Origin: JAKAAZ01 sp963817855
Lineage (GTDB): Bacteria > Acidobacteriota > Terriglobia > Terriglobales > Acidobacteriaceae
Direction of reading: 5' to 3'
Assembly: GCA_963817855.1 (NCBI GenBank)
Contig: CAWFQA010000001.1
Coordinates: 992,001 to 1,056,000, forward strand
DNA length: 64,000 nt
Both the position numbers and the translations under genes were made by a program. Each line of letters starts with the position of its first letter. Position 1 is the stretch's first letter. Below the pieces are notes generated by a model that ran no database searches, had not been told where the DNA came from, and saw nothing but the letters and a program-made list of their open reading frames with translations. Positions 42,997 through 51,723 of this stretch are shown here, in pieces.

Positions 42997-43929
42997 TTAG
43001 TGTAGCGCAACGGATGAGTTAGTAAGTCCGTCGCAGTCGGGGGTGTGGAGAAGTGGGAAGCGCGTAGCGGTTTCCACTTCTCCATACCCCAAGCTCTTTG
43101 CCATCCATGCCTCTGGTGCCGGTGGTTTGTAGCCCAGCGAAGAGTGTGGCCTGACGGTGTTGTAGTGAACGCGCCAGCGCTCTGCCAGCGCCCTGATCTC
43201 TTTCATTGAGTAGAAGATTTCACCGTTCAGAAACTCGTCCCGCAGCTTCGAGTTGAAGCTTTCACAGTAGCCGTTTTCCCATGGGCTCCCTGGTTCGATG
43301 TAAGCCGTTCTCGCGCCTATGCCGGCAAGCCATTTCCGCAGATCCCGGGCGACGAACTCAGGGCCATTGTCGGAGCGAAGATGCTCTGGCACTCCCTTCA
43401 ACACCATCACGTCGGCCAGCGCTTCAATCACCTTCGCCGAACTCCACCTTCGTTCCGACTGGATCATCAGGCACTCCCGGCTGTGCTCATCGATAAGATT
43501 CAACATCCGCACCGTCCTTCCGTCATACGTCTTCGCGCTGACAAAGTCATACGACCAGACATGGTTGGCGTGCTGGGGACGCAGCCGCACGCAGGATCCG
43601 TCGTTGAGCCACAACCGCCTTCTCGGCTTTTGTTTTTGTGGAACCTTCAGCCCTTCACGACGCCAGATCCGCTCTACCCGATCTTTGCCAACCTGCCATC
43701 CATCGCGCTTCAGCAGCGCCGTGATCCGCCGGTAGCCGTAGCGTCCATACTGGCTGGCCAACTCCACGATGGCCCGGGTGAGTCGATCCTCGTCTTCGCG
43801 CTGTGTCAGCTGATAGCGTTGCGTACCGCGTGGCTGCTTCACCAGCCGGCACGCTCTGCGCTCACTCAAGCCCTGTTCCTGAGCATGATCCACCGCACAA
43901 CGCCGTCGTTCAGGGCTTAGAAGTTTCCC
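42997..43929 (-). CDS. IS3-family transposase OrfB (entered by -1 frameshift)
   Basis: From the slip site on, the frame reads KLLSPERRRCAVDHAQEQGL, an HTH-like region (LSERRACRLVKQPRGTQRY), RYGYRRITALLKRDGW, and the DDE integrase core: first Asp in HVWSYDFVSA, second Asp in LRSDNGPEFVA, Glu in WENGYCESFNSKLRDEF. The C-terminal HYNTVRPHSSLGYKPPAPEA motif is typical of the IS407/IS2-like groups. All catalytic residues are present. The product is made as an OrfAB fusion through the slip at 43923-43929; an independent start further upstream in this frame has no family character. Confidence 0.9.
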   Translation of the reverse strand, partial: GKLLSPERRRCAVDHAQEQGLSERRACRLVKQPRGTQRYQLTQREDEDRLTRAIVELASQYGRYGYRRITALLKRDGWQVGKDRVERIWRREGLKVPQKQKPRRRLWLNDGSCVRLRPQHANHVWSYDFVSAKTYDGRTVRMLNLIDEHSRECLMIQSERRWSSAKVIEALADVMVLKGVPEHLRSDNGPEFVARDLRKWLAGIGARTAYIEPGSPWENGYCESFNSKLRDEFLNGEIFYSMKEIRALAERWRVHYNTVRPHSSLGYKPPAPEAWMAKSLGYGEVETATRFPLLHTPDCDGLTNSSVALH

Positions 43930-44198
43930 GAGGCGATGTCCTTCAACACCAGCTTCTCCAGGCTCAACTCCGAGACCAGTCGCTTCAGCTTGGCGTTCTC
44001 CTGCTCCAGATCCTTCAGCCGACGAGCCTGATCCACCTTCAACCCGCCATACTCCTTGCGCCACCGGTAGTAGGTCTGCTCCACGATCTCCGCTTCCTTG
44101 CATGCTTGCGGCAACGTCTTCCCGTTCGCTACTCCAACCTCAACCTGCCGCAGCAGGTTCACTATCTGCTCCGCCGTATGCTTCTTCCCTCCTGCCAT
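43917..44198 (-). CDS. IS3-family transposase OrfA
   Basis: The 93-residue protein has the IS3 OrfA helix-turn-helix (AEQIVNLLRQVEVGVANGKT, LPQACKEAEIVEQTYYRWRK) and a leucine-zipper-like coiled coil (LKDLEQENAKLKRLVSELSL) for dimerisation. Near its end the minus strand reads G GGA AAC in the orfA frame, a textbook -1 slippery heptamer (43929-43923), two codons before the stop. Slippage joins it to OrfB. Confidence 0.92.
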   Translation of the reverse strand: MAGGKKHTAEQIVNLLRQVEVGVANGKTLPQACKEAEIVEQTYYRWRKEYGGLKVDQARRLKDLEQENAKLKRLVSELSLEKLVLKDIASGNF

Positions 44199-44256
44199 TT
44201 CCAGCTCCTCTTGTTCCAGTTTGTCTCTTCTTCACTGGTTCAAAAAATGCCGGGCA

Positions 44257-44728
44257 CTCCACCAAAGAGAGTGTTCTCTTCTAGTGCGGCAAATACTTAA
44301 GCGCGTTGAATTGCTTATCGACCTGACTGGGAGGTGTCGCTTCTCGGGCAGTTGTCATAATGCGTCCACCGTTAATTGTCATCTTGCATCATTCGCAGTG
44401 CAAGCACATTTAACGATATTGGAGGCGGTGGTTCACTTCACTTAGGGTACCCCTCTCGGAAACGTAAACGCAGACCCTTATCATTACTTCAAAGTTGCTA
44501 TTGAATTGAAGTTGCCGGCAGCCTTGCTTAGTTTTGACGGTGTCCGTGCTCACCGCAAGCAGATCGGTCTCGACTCTATCTTGCGAATCCAACATCAGTT
44601 CAGCCGCAGGCCGCGAGAGGCAAAGGGCAAGGCCGCGTCGCAGGCACCCATCAGATCATCAGCAATGATAAAGATTCATCAAATGATTCGGAACATCCAG
44701 CAAGGGGAGCTTGCGCACCATCTACCTA
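44257..44728. other. Intergenic stretch between the IS element and the LamG genes
   Basis: About 470 bases with no gene I can support. It separates the mobile region from the glycan-degradation locus. Confidence 0.5.
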
Positions 44729-46843
44729 TTATCGGGAATGCCACGGAGAATTTTCGCCGCGTGCGGTCATCGTCAGCCGAAACGGATGGGTGGATCGATA
44801 CTGAATCCACAGAATCAGATCCGTCCCGTCGAGATGGTCGACGAAACCAGTGCGAATTTTTCCAGTTGGCAGCCTGGCGCCGTCGATGCGCACCTCCGTC
44901 TGGCGATCGCCCCAATTTTTTATGACGAATGCCGGGTTCACGACAGGAGAGGTTTCGCTGGCTGAGAGGGTAAGCTGTAGCCGTGTTTTTTGCTGTCTTG
45001 GAGTCGAAGGCTGGCGCGTCAAAATATATGCGCGCTGCGAGGGGTCGTATATGGCGGCGAAGCTTCTTCCTGCAACACTGATGGCAGGGGGATGAATCCA
45101 GGAGCGATCCAGGGTTGCTAGAGATGAAATGGGTTGATTCGTGAGACCAAAAAGGAAATATATGCTTCTTGTTGGCGAGGATCCTTGCGATCTCCTAGGG
45201 CTGGTTTCCGGGGACATGATCGCCGCGCTGCTGAAATGATCGGAAAACAGGGCAAAGCGGCCATCGGAGGGAATTTGATTGACCGGCCAATGGTTCCACG
45301 TTGGGAAATGAGAGTATGCGGGTCTGAGCTCTGGAGGCGCGCCGTACGGTCCCAACTCAGTACCGGGTTGGAAAATATAAAAGGGCTTGTAGGTCGATTT
45401 CAAATTGACAACAGCGATGTTCGCACCCTTGGGCTGGTCGGTGAATGGAAATGGCGGGGAAGAGTCCGCCCATGAATAAGTGCGGGTTTCACCCTGATCG
45501 TTAGCGATTGTCGCCGCTTGCAGCGATACGTAATCTTCGGCCTTCTTCCCCGGTTCCAGGAGAATGGTCGGTTCGGTGAAGGAATAGTGACTCGCGGTTC
45601 CATGAATGGTTCCGAAACGCACAGCAGTTCCGTCCGGATAGATATAAAAATATTCGTCAGCCCAGTCGCCCCAGCCGGTCAGTGGATCCACATTGGAGAA
45701 TCTGCCGATTACATCCACGAGTCCATACCGCCAATGCAGAACGACCCGGGCCGGAGTGTTCTCGACAATGGCGACATGGGAATGCATATCATGCTTGTCA
45801 TTCATGTGTTCGGCGGTGAGGTGATGTCCCTCGAGGACGGTGTGGCTTTCGAAGCTTTGGTCGCCGATCCAGATGCCGTCGCCGGTGACCATGCCGTCGC
45901 CAAAGTTGGCTCCATGCCAAAACACATAATGAAAAGGAGCGCTGGCAAAATTCACGACGACATCGGCGTAAGGACCGACGCGCCAGAGCGCGTCCCACTC
46001 CGGATAGAGCTTGAGATCGGCATATACGGCCTCAAAATTGGAGGAATGAGGAAGGGACGGCCAGTGGCGGGCAGTGAGCGGAGGAGGACCGGCTTGTTTA
46101 GCCCCAGAGTAAGAGCTCGCAATCTCGCTGGATGAAAGTGCGCGATCGTAAATCTCCAACTCATCCAGAATGCCATCGAGCGAGTAGGATGCGGGGAAAT
46201 TCTCATAGGGGCGAACGTTCGCGGTCGGCGGAAGTTCTTGAAAATTGCGTCCGATCTGGAGTCCAATGTCGCTGGTCGCAGTCATGCGTCCGGTGACGGG
46301 CAGCTTGCCGGCAAATTGGCCGTTGATATACAGGGTGATGCCTTCTTGCGAATCATAGGTGGCGGCGACATGTACCCATTGCATTAAAGGCAATCGGACT
46401 TGGGAACGGCAAATCTCCCACTGGTCCCACACGGAGAGTTGCAGGCCAAGGCGCCCCTCGGAGTCGATGCCGAAGAAATAGCCCGCGTTCCGATTCTTTT
46501 CCTGATCGACGATGGCCACCCAATTCCACGGATATGACTGGAGTGCGATCCAAGCTTCGATGGTGAAGTGCCGATCGAGACGCGGGATATTCTTTGGGCT
46601 GCGGGTTACGAGGGTGGTGAATCCATCGAATTTCAGCGCGGATCCAGAGACGCCGCGCACCCATTCGTGGTTGTTGAGAATGGTGTCTTTGTCTCCGCTT
46701 GCACTATCCAGAGCGATGTTGCCGTCGCCTTCGTTGAATTTCCACCACGCAACTGGGCCATGATCGGCGTGGGGCGAGGCCAAAAGCGGCAAGGCAGCCA
46801 GCAGCAAGCATAATGATGCGACCGTCCAACAGCGATTGGGCAC
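44729..46843 (-). CDS. Exported LamG-domain protein A
   Basis: The 704-residue protein has a Sec signal (VASLCLLLAALPLLASPHA). A LamG/concanavalin-like jelly roll follows at about 28-240 (GPVAWWKFNEGDGNIALDSA, FTIEAWIALQSYPWNWVAIV, WVHVAATYDSQEGITLYING, YSLDGILDELEIYDRALSSS). The ~460-residue C-terminal region has no family name I know (WRVGPYADVVVNFASAPFHY, GWGDWADEYFYIYPDGTAVR). LamG domains bind carbohydrates, and the Asp/Trp/Tyr-rich C-terminal part could be catalytic. The start codon is GTG, with AGGCGG just upstream. It is the second gene after its paralogue (12-base gap), clearly one operon. Confidence 0.82.
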   Translation of the reverse strand: MPNRCWTVASLCLLLAALPLLASPHADHGPVAWWKFNEGDGNIALDSASGDKDTILNNHEWVRGVSGSALKFDGFTTLVTRSPKNIPRLDRHFTIEAWIALQSYPWNWVAIVDQEKNRNAGYFFGIDSEGRLGLQLSVWDQWEICRSQVRLPLMQWVHVAATYDSQEGITLYINGQFAGKLPVTGRMTATSDIGLQIGRNFQELPPTANVRPYENFPASYSLDGILDELEIYDRALSSSEIASSYSGAKQAGPPPLTARHWPSLPHSSNFEAVYADLKLYPEWDALWRVGPYADVVVNFASAPFHYVFWHGANFGDGMVTGDGIWIGDQSFESHTVLEGHHLTAEHMNDKHDMHSHVAIVENTPARVVLHWRYGLVDVIGRFSNVDPLTGWGDWADEYFYIYPDGTAVRFGTIHGTASHYSFTEPTILLEPGKKAEDYVSLQAATIANDQGETRTYSWADSSPPFPFTDQPKGANIAVVNLKSTYKPFYIFQPGTELGPYGAPPELRPAYSHFPTWNHWPVNQIPSDGRFALFSDHFSSAAIMSPETSPRRSQGSSPTRSIYFLFGLTNQPISSLATLDRSWIHPPAISVAGRSFAAIYDPSQRAYILTRQPSTPRQQKTRLQLTLSASETSPVVNPAFVIKNWGDRQTEVRIDGARLPTGKIRTGFVDHLDGTDLILWIQYRSTHPFRLTMTARGENSPWHSR

Positions 46844-46855
46844 ATTCCGCCTTTC

Positions 46856-48952
46856 CTATTTCGGGAGTGAAGAAACCAGGTCGATGGTCGTCGGCCGGTT
46901 CGATTGGAGTTCGATCCAAACGATCAGGTTGGTTCCTTGAAGTGTTTCGATCTTTCCGTAGCGGTATTTTTGATTCCAGGGAACCAACTTGCCATCGAGT
47001 CTTAGCCGTGGAGCGCCGTCGCCCCAGGTCTCAACGATAATTGCTGGGTTGAACAGCGGCGAGTCGTTCGACGCTTGCAATGCGATATGAAGGTTCCCGT
47101 CTTTGGCATTTGCCTGACGAACCACTATGAAGGCGCGCTGAGCGGGATCGTAGCCCTTGCCCTGGAAGGATTCTCCGCGGATGACCATGGCAGGTGGCGA
47201 CAACCAGGATTTGGCCAATGGAACCAGCTCGGCCGCCGGCCTAGTGGTCAGCCCATCCAGCATGAGCTTCGTCATGGAGTCGCTGGTCATGGCATATGGC
47301 GGGCCCTCGATATGGGACAACGATGTAGACGATGGCTTGTCTGGCGCGACAGCGTAAATGCCGCTGGATTTGACCTGTTGGACGGGCCAATGGTTCCACC
47401 ATTCGAAGATGGAATTGGTCTTCTCGCCGTGGTAAGACTTGAGCTTGTCACCGACCGGGGAAACGATCTGGAAGGGTTCCCATTCGGATTTGAGATTGAC
47501 GAGTTGAATGTTAGCTTGGTCCGGACGGTCCAGAGTCTTGGGAGCGTCGGGCAGCCACGAGTATGTGTGGGTTTCACCTTTCATGTTGGCGAGGGTGAGA
47601 GCATCCGTTTGAATATTGTCTTCTGGGCGCGAGCCGGGAGGATTGATGATCATGGTCTCCTGGAACTCATGCCCAAAGGGTTTGCCATGCACGTCTTTAA
47701 AATTGGAACTCCATAGTACTTGCTTGCGGACGGCGATGCCGTCGGGGTAGACGGTGTAGTATTCATCGCCCCAGTCGGTCCAGCCTGTGTATGGATTTGG
47801 ATTGGCGCAATTATAGTTTTCCACCTCACAAAGTCCGTAGCGAAAGTGAACCACAGCACGGGCCGGAGTGCTTTCAATGATCCGGACGTGCGCATAGCGA
47901 TTCTGTTTATCGGACATTGGCTCGCAGTCGCCTCCATCCGGACAGCCCGTGCCCCAGGTTTCGATAAACTCATCGCTGTACCACTTTCCATTGCCAGTCA
48001 CCCATGCTGGAATGTAATTCAGTCCTTGCCAGAAGACGAGGCGAATCGGGGATTGGTCGAACCGAACCACCACGTCGGAATACGGTCCGACCCGACGCTG
48101 GGCATCCCACAGCGGTGTGTATTCCAAGTGCGAATAGTAAGCACCGAATCGGCCCGGGCCCGGAGGGCCGGAGGGCAATACCGGCCAAGGCAGGACGTTG
48201 CCTGCGGGAGGGTGAAATTCCGCGTATTGTGCCGCAATCTCGCTCCCAGTGAGTGCGCGGTGATAAATCTCCAATTCATCGATAATCCCGTCGAAGGAAT
48301 ACCAGACCGGATATTTCGGGTGAATCCATTCTGCGGGAAGAAGCGGCTCCCGAACCCTCCCGATGATTAGGTCCTGATCATTCGCTGGAACGATTTCTCC
48401 CTGTACCGGCAGTTGACCCGCAAGTTTGCCGTCAACGTAGATGGCCAGTCCCACATGACTGTCGAAGGTTGCGGCCACGTGGGACCATTTCTTCAAGGGC
48501 AGTGGGACGGCGGAGGTCAAAACGCGCCATTGGCCGTCGACGGCCACCTGCAGTCCAAGATGGCCGAATGAATCGATACCGAACAGGTAGCCGGCACTTC
48601 GCGCGTTTCTGCGATCTACAATCGGGACCCAGTTCCAGGGATAGGTGTTGATCGCGATCCAGGCATCGACGGTGAACGCATTCGACATGGGCGGCAGGGT
48701 TGCCGCCGCTTCAACCACGGACGAAGTGTCGCCGTCGAATTGCAATGCCTGGCCGGACACCCCTGGAACGCGCAGGAAGAATCCGGAGATTTTGTCCTCG
48801 GTTCCGGTGACGGAATTGCGCGCCGCCGCACCGCCGGTTTCATCGAAAGACCACTTAGCGACCGGCTGGCGAGATTGCGCTGAGAGCGTGGCGCCCTGAC
48901 TGGATGCCAGGAAGGTCGCCGCGCCCAAAAGTAAAATCGATATTGCTTTCAT
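46856..48952 (-). CDS. Exported LamG-domain protein B (paralogue of A)
   Basis: The protein (698 residues) shares the whole architecture of its downstream neighbour: Sec signal (ISILLLGAATFLASSQG), LamG domain (FTVDAWIAINTYPWNWVPIV, WSHVAATFDSHVGLAIYVDG, YSFDGIIDELEIYHRALTGS), then the same unknown C-terminal region (RRVGPYSDVVVRFDQSPIRL, GWTDWGDEYYTVYPDGIAVR). It carries an extra Cys-containing insert (GTGCPDGGDCEPMSDKQN) absent in A. GGAG lies 5 bases before the ATG at 48952; the ATG one codon earlier is also possible. A promoter with the shared ATTGG-N5-CCATT operator lies directly upstream. The pair arose by tandem duplication. Confidence 0.82.
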   Translation of the reverse strand: MKAISILLLGAATFLASSQGATLSAQSRQPVAKWSFDETGGAAARNSVTGTEDKISGFFLRVPGVSGQALQFDGDTSSVVEAAATLPPMSNAFTVDAWIAINTYPWNWVPIVDRRNARSAGYLFGIDSFGHLGLQVAVDGQWRVLTSAVPLPLKKWSHVAATFDSHVGLAIYVDGKLAGQLPVQGEIVPANDQDLIIGRVREPLLPAEWIHPKYPVWYSFDGIIDELEIYHRALTGSEIAAQYAEFHPPAGNVLPWPVLPSGPPGPGRFGAYYSHLEYTPLWDAQRRVGPYSDVVVRFDQSPIRLVFWQGLNYIPAWVTGNGKWYSDEFIETWGTGCPDGGDCEPMSDKQNRYAHVRIIESTPARAVVHFRYGLCEVENYNCANPNPYTGWTDWGDEYYTVYPDGIAVRKQVLWSSNFKDVHGKPFGHEFQETMIINPPGSRPEDNIQTDALTLANMKGETHTYSWLPDAPKTLDRPDQANIQLVNLKSEWEPFQIVSPVGDKLKSYHGEKTNSIFEWWNHWPVQQVKSSGIYAVAPDKPSSTSLSHIEGPPYAMTSDSMTKLMLDGLTTRPAAELVPLAKSWLSPPAMVIRGESFQGKGYDPAQRAFIVVRQANAKDGNLHIALQASNDSPLFNPAIIVETWGDGAPRLRLDGKLVPWNQKYRYGKIETLQGTNLIVWIELQSNRPTTIDLVSSLPK

Positions 48953-49019
48953 CATGACTCCGAGGGCGAATGTTCGCTCGTCTTTAATCGCCCCACGACT
49001 CCGCTCGCGCATCATTCTC

Positions 49020-49072
49020 AATGGATGGACCAATCCAAAGTGAGTCTATTGTGGTAGCTCTCATTGTGTCAA
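49020..49072 (-). promoter_or_regulatory. Promoter and operator of the LamG operon
   Basis: On the minus strand: TTGACA (49072-49067), 18-base spacer, TAGACT (49048-49043), then the quasi-palindrome ATTGGTCCATCCATT (49034-49020). The operator starts 38 bases after the -35 start, as it does at the TonB-receptor promoter (37). It lies 68 bases before the start codon. Confidence 0.6.
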
Positions 49073-49106
49073 TTGATGAAGATCCAGAGCATTCATCCGT
49101 GTTCAA

Positions 49107-51407
49107 TCAAGTTTCAGCGCGTCGGGCGCGTGTGATCGCATTCTCATCAACCCACCGACGCGGAAAATCTTGCAGCAATCCCACGCCGCTCAGGTCGATG
49201 TCCTTGCAGCCGATCCGGAGCGCGGGAGAGTCAGACCGGAAGCGATAGTCGCCGTGGTCTGGGTCCACAAATTGGGGATCACCATAGATTGAATGGATAT
49301 CGTAACCAAGCGTCTGCCATTGCTCCATCGAATAATGCATTCTGGCGCCGTCGCGCGGAGTGACAGAGCCGAAGAATTGACCGAGGTCGTTATAGAACAG
49401 GTTGTGATCGATGAGCGAAAGAATCGGGCCGTTGCGCGGCGGAAGAGCGATTTGATAGGAGTCTCCAGGTATGCTGGATTTTCCGAACGCGTGAGTTTGC
49501 GCAGAACTGGTGATGATCACATTGTTGATGAAACGATCGTGATTTCCTTCGTAACCCTGATGAAATGCAGGTGGGTTTGCCGGATGGATGAAGAGATTGT
49601 TTTCCACCGTGCGGTAATCGCCCTCCCGCAGTTTTATCGCGACCCCAATACAAACATTGTTGTAAATGTGATAGTGCGAAGATCCATCGTCAAGATCTAT
49701 ACCCAATTGATGGACCGATGGCGGCTCCCGGAAGAGATTGTTTCGGATCACTGTAGTTCTTCCGTCCGCTTCCGGGTAGTAGAAGATGTAGTTTGGATCA
49801 TCGTCATGATAGCCAGAGCCGTGTGACGCCTCGCCATGCGACTGCTCCATACACCAGAAACGTCCCCGCCCCCAAGAATTGAACGGACCATGGTCATGCG
49901 TCTCGCGCACTGTGTCGTGAATGTAGTTAAATTCGATGACGTGACCGCTGCCCCATCCATCGCCAACGCAAATGGCAGCGCGAGGCATGTTGTAAATGCG
50001 GTTGTGGCTGACGACATTCTTTTCACTGACCGATAAGAAGACGCCCGCGATTTGCTTTCCGAAAAATCCACAATCATGGATGAGATTGTTCGAGACCAGA
50101 TTTCCGCTTGGTAGCGGCCGGTTTGTGCCCTGAATTTGTTGCGCGCAACCCACGAGACAAATTGCGCTGTCGCCGAGATCGGAGAACCGGTTGCCATAGA
50201 TGCGGTTTCCGCGGTTATAGCCATTCAGGAACAGTGCATTGCCGCCGAGCGCGTCGAAGAAGCATCTTTCGATGGCGCAATTCTCGGCTCCCTCCATGAA
50301 GATCCCGCCGCAACGGTGGATGGTCCAGTCGCCTCGGGAGGGGGCCTCATAGGTCTTCAGGAATGTGCTGGTCGTGTGGGCAATACGAAATCCAACGAGA
50401 TTGATGTATTGAACTGGCTGACGTTGAGACCCCTGAAACGAAATCACGGACTCAAGAATGGGAGCTTCTACCAACTCTCCGTCCAAGTTCATTTGCTGTG
50501 GAGGGATGGCGTAGAGTACGCCACGATCGGCGTCCAAATACCACTCGCCCGGCGCGTCCAATTCCTCGAACACATTTTCGATAAAGAAGCGGGATTTGTA
50601 GCCTTCATGATAAAGCTGAGATTTGCCGATGCCCGTCGCAGCCCTCCCGAAAAGATGCTCGTTCAATTGAAAGCCGCCCCAGCCTAGCTGAATGGCGTGG
50701 TCGTGCCAGTCAATATCGCGTACCTCCCATTGCAGGTTTCCCCAATAGTCGAGCGGAAAGAGATGGACAACTGCTTTTTGTGGATTGCTCCAGCGCTTGT
50801 CTGTAAACGTCGACGGGTCAAAGTGGAATTCCACATTTGGCCAGGGTTCGCTTGGATCCTTGACATCGACGTAGCCGTTTCCGCTGACTAAGGGATTCTT
50901 GAAATCGTACTTCGGATAACGCGCGCGAACCTGCCGCTTACCGGCAATAAACAATTGCGTAAAGTCGAGATTGCCTCGCTTCACTTCAGGAAGAAAGCAT
51001 TCAAGGATGGAGCCTCTGTGGGGTTTCCATTGGCAATTCAATCTTCTTCCACCGCTGATGGTGACGAAATCGTCCTGCCACGCCGCGTAGGTGATGGGGG
51101 AGGCGGCAGTGCCGGAATCTTCCGGTCTGAAAATTAAAGGCTGATCGAGATAATAGGTTCCCGAGTGGATCCAGACAGTATGTGGGCGGAGAATTTGAGT
51201 TTTTCGGGCGAGGATTTCCTTCCGTGCGCGCTCAATCGTGGCAAATGGTTTTTCCTCTGTTCCCGGATCTGCATCGTCGCCATGTGTGGCCACATGAATG
51301 TCGAAGACCCGCGCCTCGTCATGTGCTTGCGCTGAAATCGCCGTCGCGGGCAGCAGCATATCGGCGGTGGCACACATGCTTGTCTGAATGAATTGTCTTC
51401 TGTCCAT
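49107..51407 (-). CDS. Exported parallel beta-helix protein (GH141-like)
   Basis: The 766-residue protein starts MDRRQFIQTSMCATADMLLP, a Tat-type signal. The mature part begins with FDIHVATHGDDADPGTEEKP and PFATIERARKEILARK, the entry seen in GH141-like and related beta-helix glycosidases. Rungs of a right-handed parallel helix follow (NCAIERCFFDALGGNALFLN, GNRIYGNRFSDLGDSAICL, NVVSHNRIYNMPRAAICVGD, HVIEFNYIHDTVRETHDHGP). The ATG at 51407 follows GGAGAAGAA. GH141 includes alpha-L-fucosidases and xylanases; a polysaccharide lyase or epimerase fold relative cannot be excluded. It is divergent from GH29 and upstream of the LamG operon. Confidence 0.72.
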   Translation of the reverse strand: MDRRQFIQTSMCATADMLLPATAISAQAHDEARVFDIHVATHGDDADPGTEEKPFATIERARKEILARKTQILRPHTVWIHSGTYYLDQPLIFRPEDSGTAASPITYAAWQDDFVTISGGRRLNCQWKPHRGSILECFLPEVKRGNLDFTQLFIAGKRQVRARYPKYDFKNPLVSGNGYVDVKDPSEPWPNVEFHFDPSTFTDKRWSNPQKAVVHLFPLDYWGNLQWEVRDIDWHDHAIQLGWGGFQLNEHLFGRAATGIGKSQLYHEGYKSRFFIENVFEELDAPGEWYLDADRGVLYAIPPQQMNLDGELVEAPILESVISFQGSQRQPVQYINLVGFRIAHTTSTFLKTYEAPSRGDWTIHRCGGIFMEGAENCAIERCFFDALGGNALFLNGYNRGNRIYGNRFSDLGDSAICLVGCAQQIQGTNRPLPSGNLVSNNLIHDCGFFGKQIAGVFLSVSEKNVVSHNRIYNMPRAAICVGDGWGSGHVIEFNYIHDTVRETHDHGPFNSWGRGRFWCMEQSHGEASHGSGYHDDDPNYIFYYPEADGRTTVIRNNLFREPPSVHQLGIDLDDGSSHYHIYNNVCIGVAIKLREGDYRTVENNLFIHPANPPAFHQGYEGNHDRFINNVIITSSAQTHAFGKSSIPGDSYQIALPPRNGPILSLIDHNLFYNDLGQFFGSVTPRDGARMHYSMEQWQTLGYDIHSIYGDPQFVDPDHGDYRFRSDSPALRIGCKDIDLSGVGLLQDFPRRWVDENAITRARRAET

Positions 51408-51414
51408 TTCTTCT

Positions 51415-51661
51415 CCACGCTCATCTCCGGCGTTTCTATCATTGGAACTTCGATGATGTCGGGGCCGCACTCGACAGCATCTTCAAAAGTCATGCAACCA
51501 TGTTCCATCTCAATCCAGATCACGCGGAAACCGAGTCGAGCGGTCGTTTCGAGGAAAATGGGATCGTAGAAGTAGACCGCGATGCCCTGCAGCGGGGTAG
51601 CACCGTTTTCGCACATCGCCTTTTGAAAAGCATTTATCGGAAGAACTTCCGTCGATGACAA
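51415..51661 (-). pseudogene. N-terminal remnant of an HpcH/HpaI-type aldolase
   Basis: The frame from TTG at 51661 reads NAFQKAMCENGATPLQGIA, then IFLETTARLGFRVIWIEMEH (the family G-F/D-x-V-W-x-D/E-x-EH metal site), then TFEDAVECGPDIIEVPMIET. The last part belongs further along in the family, so about 40 residues are deleted in between. The fragment ends where the beta-helix gene begins; its last codons supply that gene's ribosome site. Such aldolases cleave 2-keto-3-deoxy sugar acids, fitting the locus theme, but this copy cannot be active. Confidence 0.62.
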
Positions 51662-51662
51662 C

Positions 51663-51705
51663 TTGACAAGATTATTCCATGATCTTTGTTATTGGACGAA
51701 CCATT
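51663..51705 (+). promoter_or_regulatory. Promoter and operator of the GH29 gene
   Basis: TTGACA (51663-51668), an 18-base spacer and TGTTAT (51687-51692) are followed, and partly overlapped, by the quasi-palindrome ATTGGACGAACCATT (51691-51705). The operator matches that of the receptor promoter at 13 of 15 positions. It would block transcription when bound. The start codon is 19 bases downstream. Confidence 0.6.
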
Positions 51706-51723
51706 TGCTAATATTCCTGCATT

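Larger units (their letters stand above)
42969..44256 (-). mobile_element. IS3-family insertion sequence, apparently complete (1,288 bp)
   Basis: Imperfect terminal inverted repeats bound the element: the left end reads TGCCCGATGTTTTGTACCAG and the right end, on the other strand, TGCCCGGCATTTTTTGAACCAG. Both begin TG and so end in CA outward, as IS3 elements do. Inside are orfA and orfB in the usual order with a -1 slip site. The flanking triplets (GTC on the left, CTC on the right) are not identical, so no target duplication is visible. Confidence 0.85.
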
